5,680 nt of DNA from an uncultured Collinsella sp. Its GTDB lineage: Bacteria > Actinomycetota > Coriobacteriia > Coriobacteriales > Coriobacteriaceae. Below the pieces are notes generated by a model. That model saw nothing but the letters and a program-made list of their open reading frames with translations, was not told the DNA's origin and did not search any database. Where the stretch lies: NCBI GenBank assembly GCA_902494685.1, contig CABUUE010000102.1, positions 1-5,680 on the forward strand, written 5' to 3'. Shown piece after piece: positions 4,319-5,680 of this stretch (position 1 is its first letter; every line of letters starts with the position of its first letter). The position numbers were made by a program, and so were the translations under genes.

Positions 4319-5680
4319 TTAATCGCCCGCGTCTGCTGCAGCCTCGCGCGCCTCGTCAAACGCCGCCTTCATGGTCTTGTTACCCCAGGTGAGCTTGCGG
4401 ATCGTAAGCTCATCGGCCTTGTTGTGGGCCAAGCGCAGGTTCTCGGTGCTGCGACGCAGGTCGTCTTTGGTCTTCTCGAGCTGCTTGATGGCGGCATCGA
4501 TCTCCTTGATCGCCGACTCGAACTGCTTGCTCGCCAAGTTGTAGTTGCGCGAGAAGCCGTCCTTGAACTTCTCCATCTTGGCTTCGAAATTCGTAACATC
4601 GATATTCTGCTGCTTGTACTCTGCCAGCTCCTGTTTATAGCGCAGCGAGCCCATAGCGGCGTTGCGAAGAAGTGTAATCATGGGAATGAAGAACTGCGGG
4701 CGGATTACGTACATCTTTTCATAGCGGTAACTCACGTCGACGATACCCGCGTTATAGAGCTCACTCTCGGGCTCCAGCAGAGTGCAGAGTACCGCGTACT
4801 CACAGCCTTTCTGGCGACGATCGTGATCGAGTTTCTTAAAGAAGTCCTCGTTTTTATGCTTGGTCGCGGTCTCATCGTTCTCGTTTTTCATCTCGAACAT
4901 AATCGAAATGACCTCGTTGCCGCTCGCGTCGCACTCGCGGAAGATGAAGTCGCCTTTGGTGCCCTCGGACGCATCGTTGTCCTTCTCAAAATACGCGTTG
5001 GGAAACGCCGTCATACGCAAGCGATTGAACTCAGTCTCGCAGTGCTGCTCGAGCGACTCGCCCACCATCTTGGTAGACAGGCGCACCTTCATGTCCTTCA
5101 GGCGCTCAATCTCTTCGTCCTTATAGCGAATGAGCTCGTCGCTCGCGCGCTTGGTCTGTGCAAGCTCGAGCTCGTGCGCCGCCTTGACCTGCTCCTCGCG
5201 AGAATCGCGCACCGCCAGCTCGCTCGTGAGCTTCGCGCGCGCCTCATCACGCTCACGCTCTGCTGAGGCGACCGCCTCCGCTAGATTCATCTTTGCCGTC
5301 AGCTCCTGCTCGCGCAGCTGGGCGCGCAGACCCTCTGCCTCCTGCTCGGACTGAGCCTTTGCGGCGGAGAACTTCTCCTGCACCTTCGCCTGATAGTCGG
5401 CAAGTGTGCGCTCGGCCTCACTGCGAGCGGCATCAAGCTCACGCTGGGACTCGGCTGCTGCGGTGGCAAGTGCCATCTCTTGGGCCTTATCCGCAGCGGA
5501 GAGCTTTGCCTGCAGTTCGGCAATCTGAGCATCGCGTGCGGACAGGTCATTTTGAGCGGCGTTACGCACCGCGGCCTCGGCGAGCCTGGCTTCGTCGTCC
5601 TTACGTCCCAGCTGTGCACGCAGGTTGTCAATCTCGCGCTGAAGCTCGGCGTTCTCTTTCTGTGCATCGGCACGAGCCTC
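4319..5680 (-). CDS. DUF2130-type protein, long coiled coil plus nuclease-like domain (5' end outside window)
   Basis: The minus-strand frame ends at TAA (4319-4321) and has no stop up to the right edge, so 453 residues are visible and the N-terminus is missing. A GTG at 5567-5569 is merely internal, because coding-like heptads continue upstream (AQKENEAELQREIDNLRAQL). Visible residues 1 to about 195 form an Ala/Glu/Lys/Arg/Gln-rich coiled coil. Then comes the conserved block: GESLEQHCETEF, GTKGDFIF (Asp244), IMFEMKNE (Glu263, Lys265), KHKNEDFFKKLDHD and KGCEYAVLCTLLE. This is the DUF2130 signature as I know it. A helical Glu, then Asp, then ExK on the next strand is the arrangement of PD-(D/E)XK nucleases, so DNA or RNA cleavage is a reasonable inference, not a demonstrated role. 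A second coiled coil (about 380-420) and an acidic tail follow. There is no membrane segment in the visible part. The gene converges with the helicase gene; its promoter is outside the window. Confidence 0.88.
   Translation of the reverse strand, partial: EARADAQKENAELQREIDNLRAQLGRKDDEARLAEAAVRNAAQNDLSARDAQIAELQAKLSAADKAQEMALATAAAESQRELDAARSEAERTLADYQAKVQEKFSAAKAQSEQEAEGLRAQLREQELTAKMNLAEAVASAERERDEARAKLTSELAVRDSREEQVKAAHELELAQTKRASDELIRYKDEEIERLKDMKVRLSTKMVGESLEQHCETEFNRLRMTAFPNAYFEKDNDASEGTKGDFIFRECDASGNEVISIMFEMKNENDETATKHKNEDFFKKLDHDRRQKGCEYAVLCTLLEPESELYNAGIVDVSYRYEKMYVIRPQFFIPMITLLRNAAMGSLRYKQELAEYKQQNIDVTNFEAKMEKFKDGFSRNYNLASKQFESAIKEIDAAIKQLEKTKDDLRRSTENLRLAHNKADELTIRKLTWGNKTMKAAFDEAREAAADAGD

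Noticed and set aside
4202..5266. Long plus-strand open frame (354 codons, GTG start) antisense to the DUF2130 gene
   Set aside because: It begins inside the terminator region with no ribosome binding site. Its Leu/Val/Arg-rich product is what the complement of a Glu/Ala/Lys coiled-coil gene gives, and the minus-strand frame carries recognisable conserved motifs.
5567..5569. GTG as the start of the DUF2130 gene
   Set aside because: The frame continues without a stop for 37 more coiled-coil codons to the window edge, and I see no Shine-Dalgarno before it, so the true start is beyond 5680.

Overview
The window is GC-rich, densely coding actinobacterial DNA. Codons end mostly in G or C, two proteins belong to families I associate with Actinobacteria (a DUF3516-type Ski2-like helicase and a DUF2130 protein), and the overall look fits a gut Coriobacteriia member such as Collinsella. 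That placement rests on family recognition and composition only.

Layout, left to right. Positions 3-245 hold the last 80 codons of a plus-strand gene, probably a class I SAM-dependent methyltransferase of the Trm9/ALKBH8-like type. A 119-bp gap with a weak hairpin and a clear Shine-Dalgarno follows. Positions 365-1204 encode a TrmB-like tRNA (guanine-N7)-methyltransferase homologue whose signature FPDPWPK loop reads FPTPQPK, so the usually invariant Asp and Trp are gone. The 309-bp gap at 1205-1513 has no gene but contains a pair of inverted repeats, with 15 perfect terminal bases extending imperfectly to 36 bases. They bracket 51 bp and form a 123-bp MITE-like or operator-like element. Next comes a large superfamily 2 helicase (1514-4195, 893 aa) with all core motifs and a C-terminal DUF3516-type region, ending at a strong intrinsic terminator (4218-4259). 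Facing it on the minus strand is a DUF2130 protein (stop at 4319). Its frame stays open to the right edge, so the gene is 5'-truncated by the window. It combines a long coiled coil with a D...ExK pattern that suggests a nuclease-like fold. Just past its TAA the same frame continues for 13 acidic codons to a TAG, which looks like a recently lost C-terminal tail.

Functional links. The two methyltransferases and the helicase all plausibly act on RNA (tRNA modification and RNA unwinding), but the gaps and candidate promoters suggest separate transcription units rather than one operon. The helicase and DUF2130 genes converge on a shared terminator region. I see no complete defence island, CRISPR array, tRNA, rRNA or insertion sequence. 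The least ordinary items are the 123-bp inverted-repeat element, the altered catalytic loop in the TrmB homologue, and the C-terminal stop in the DUF2130 gene.
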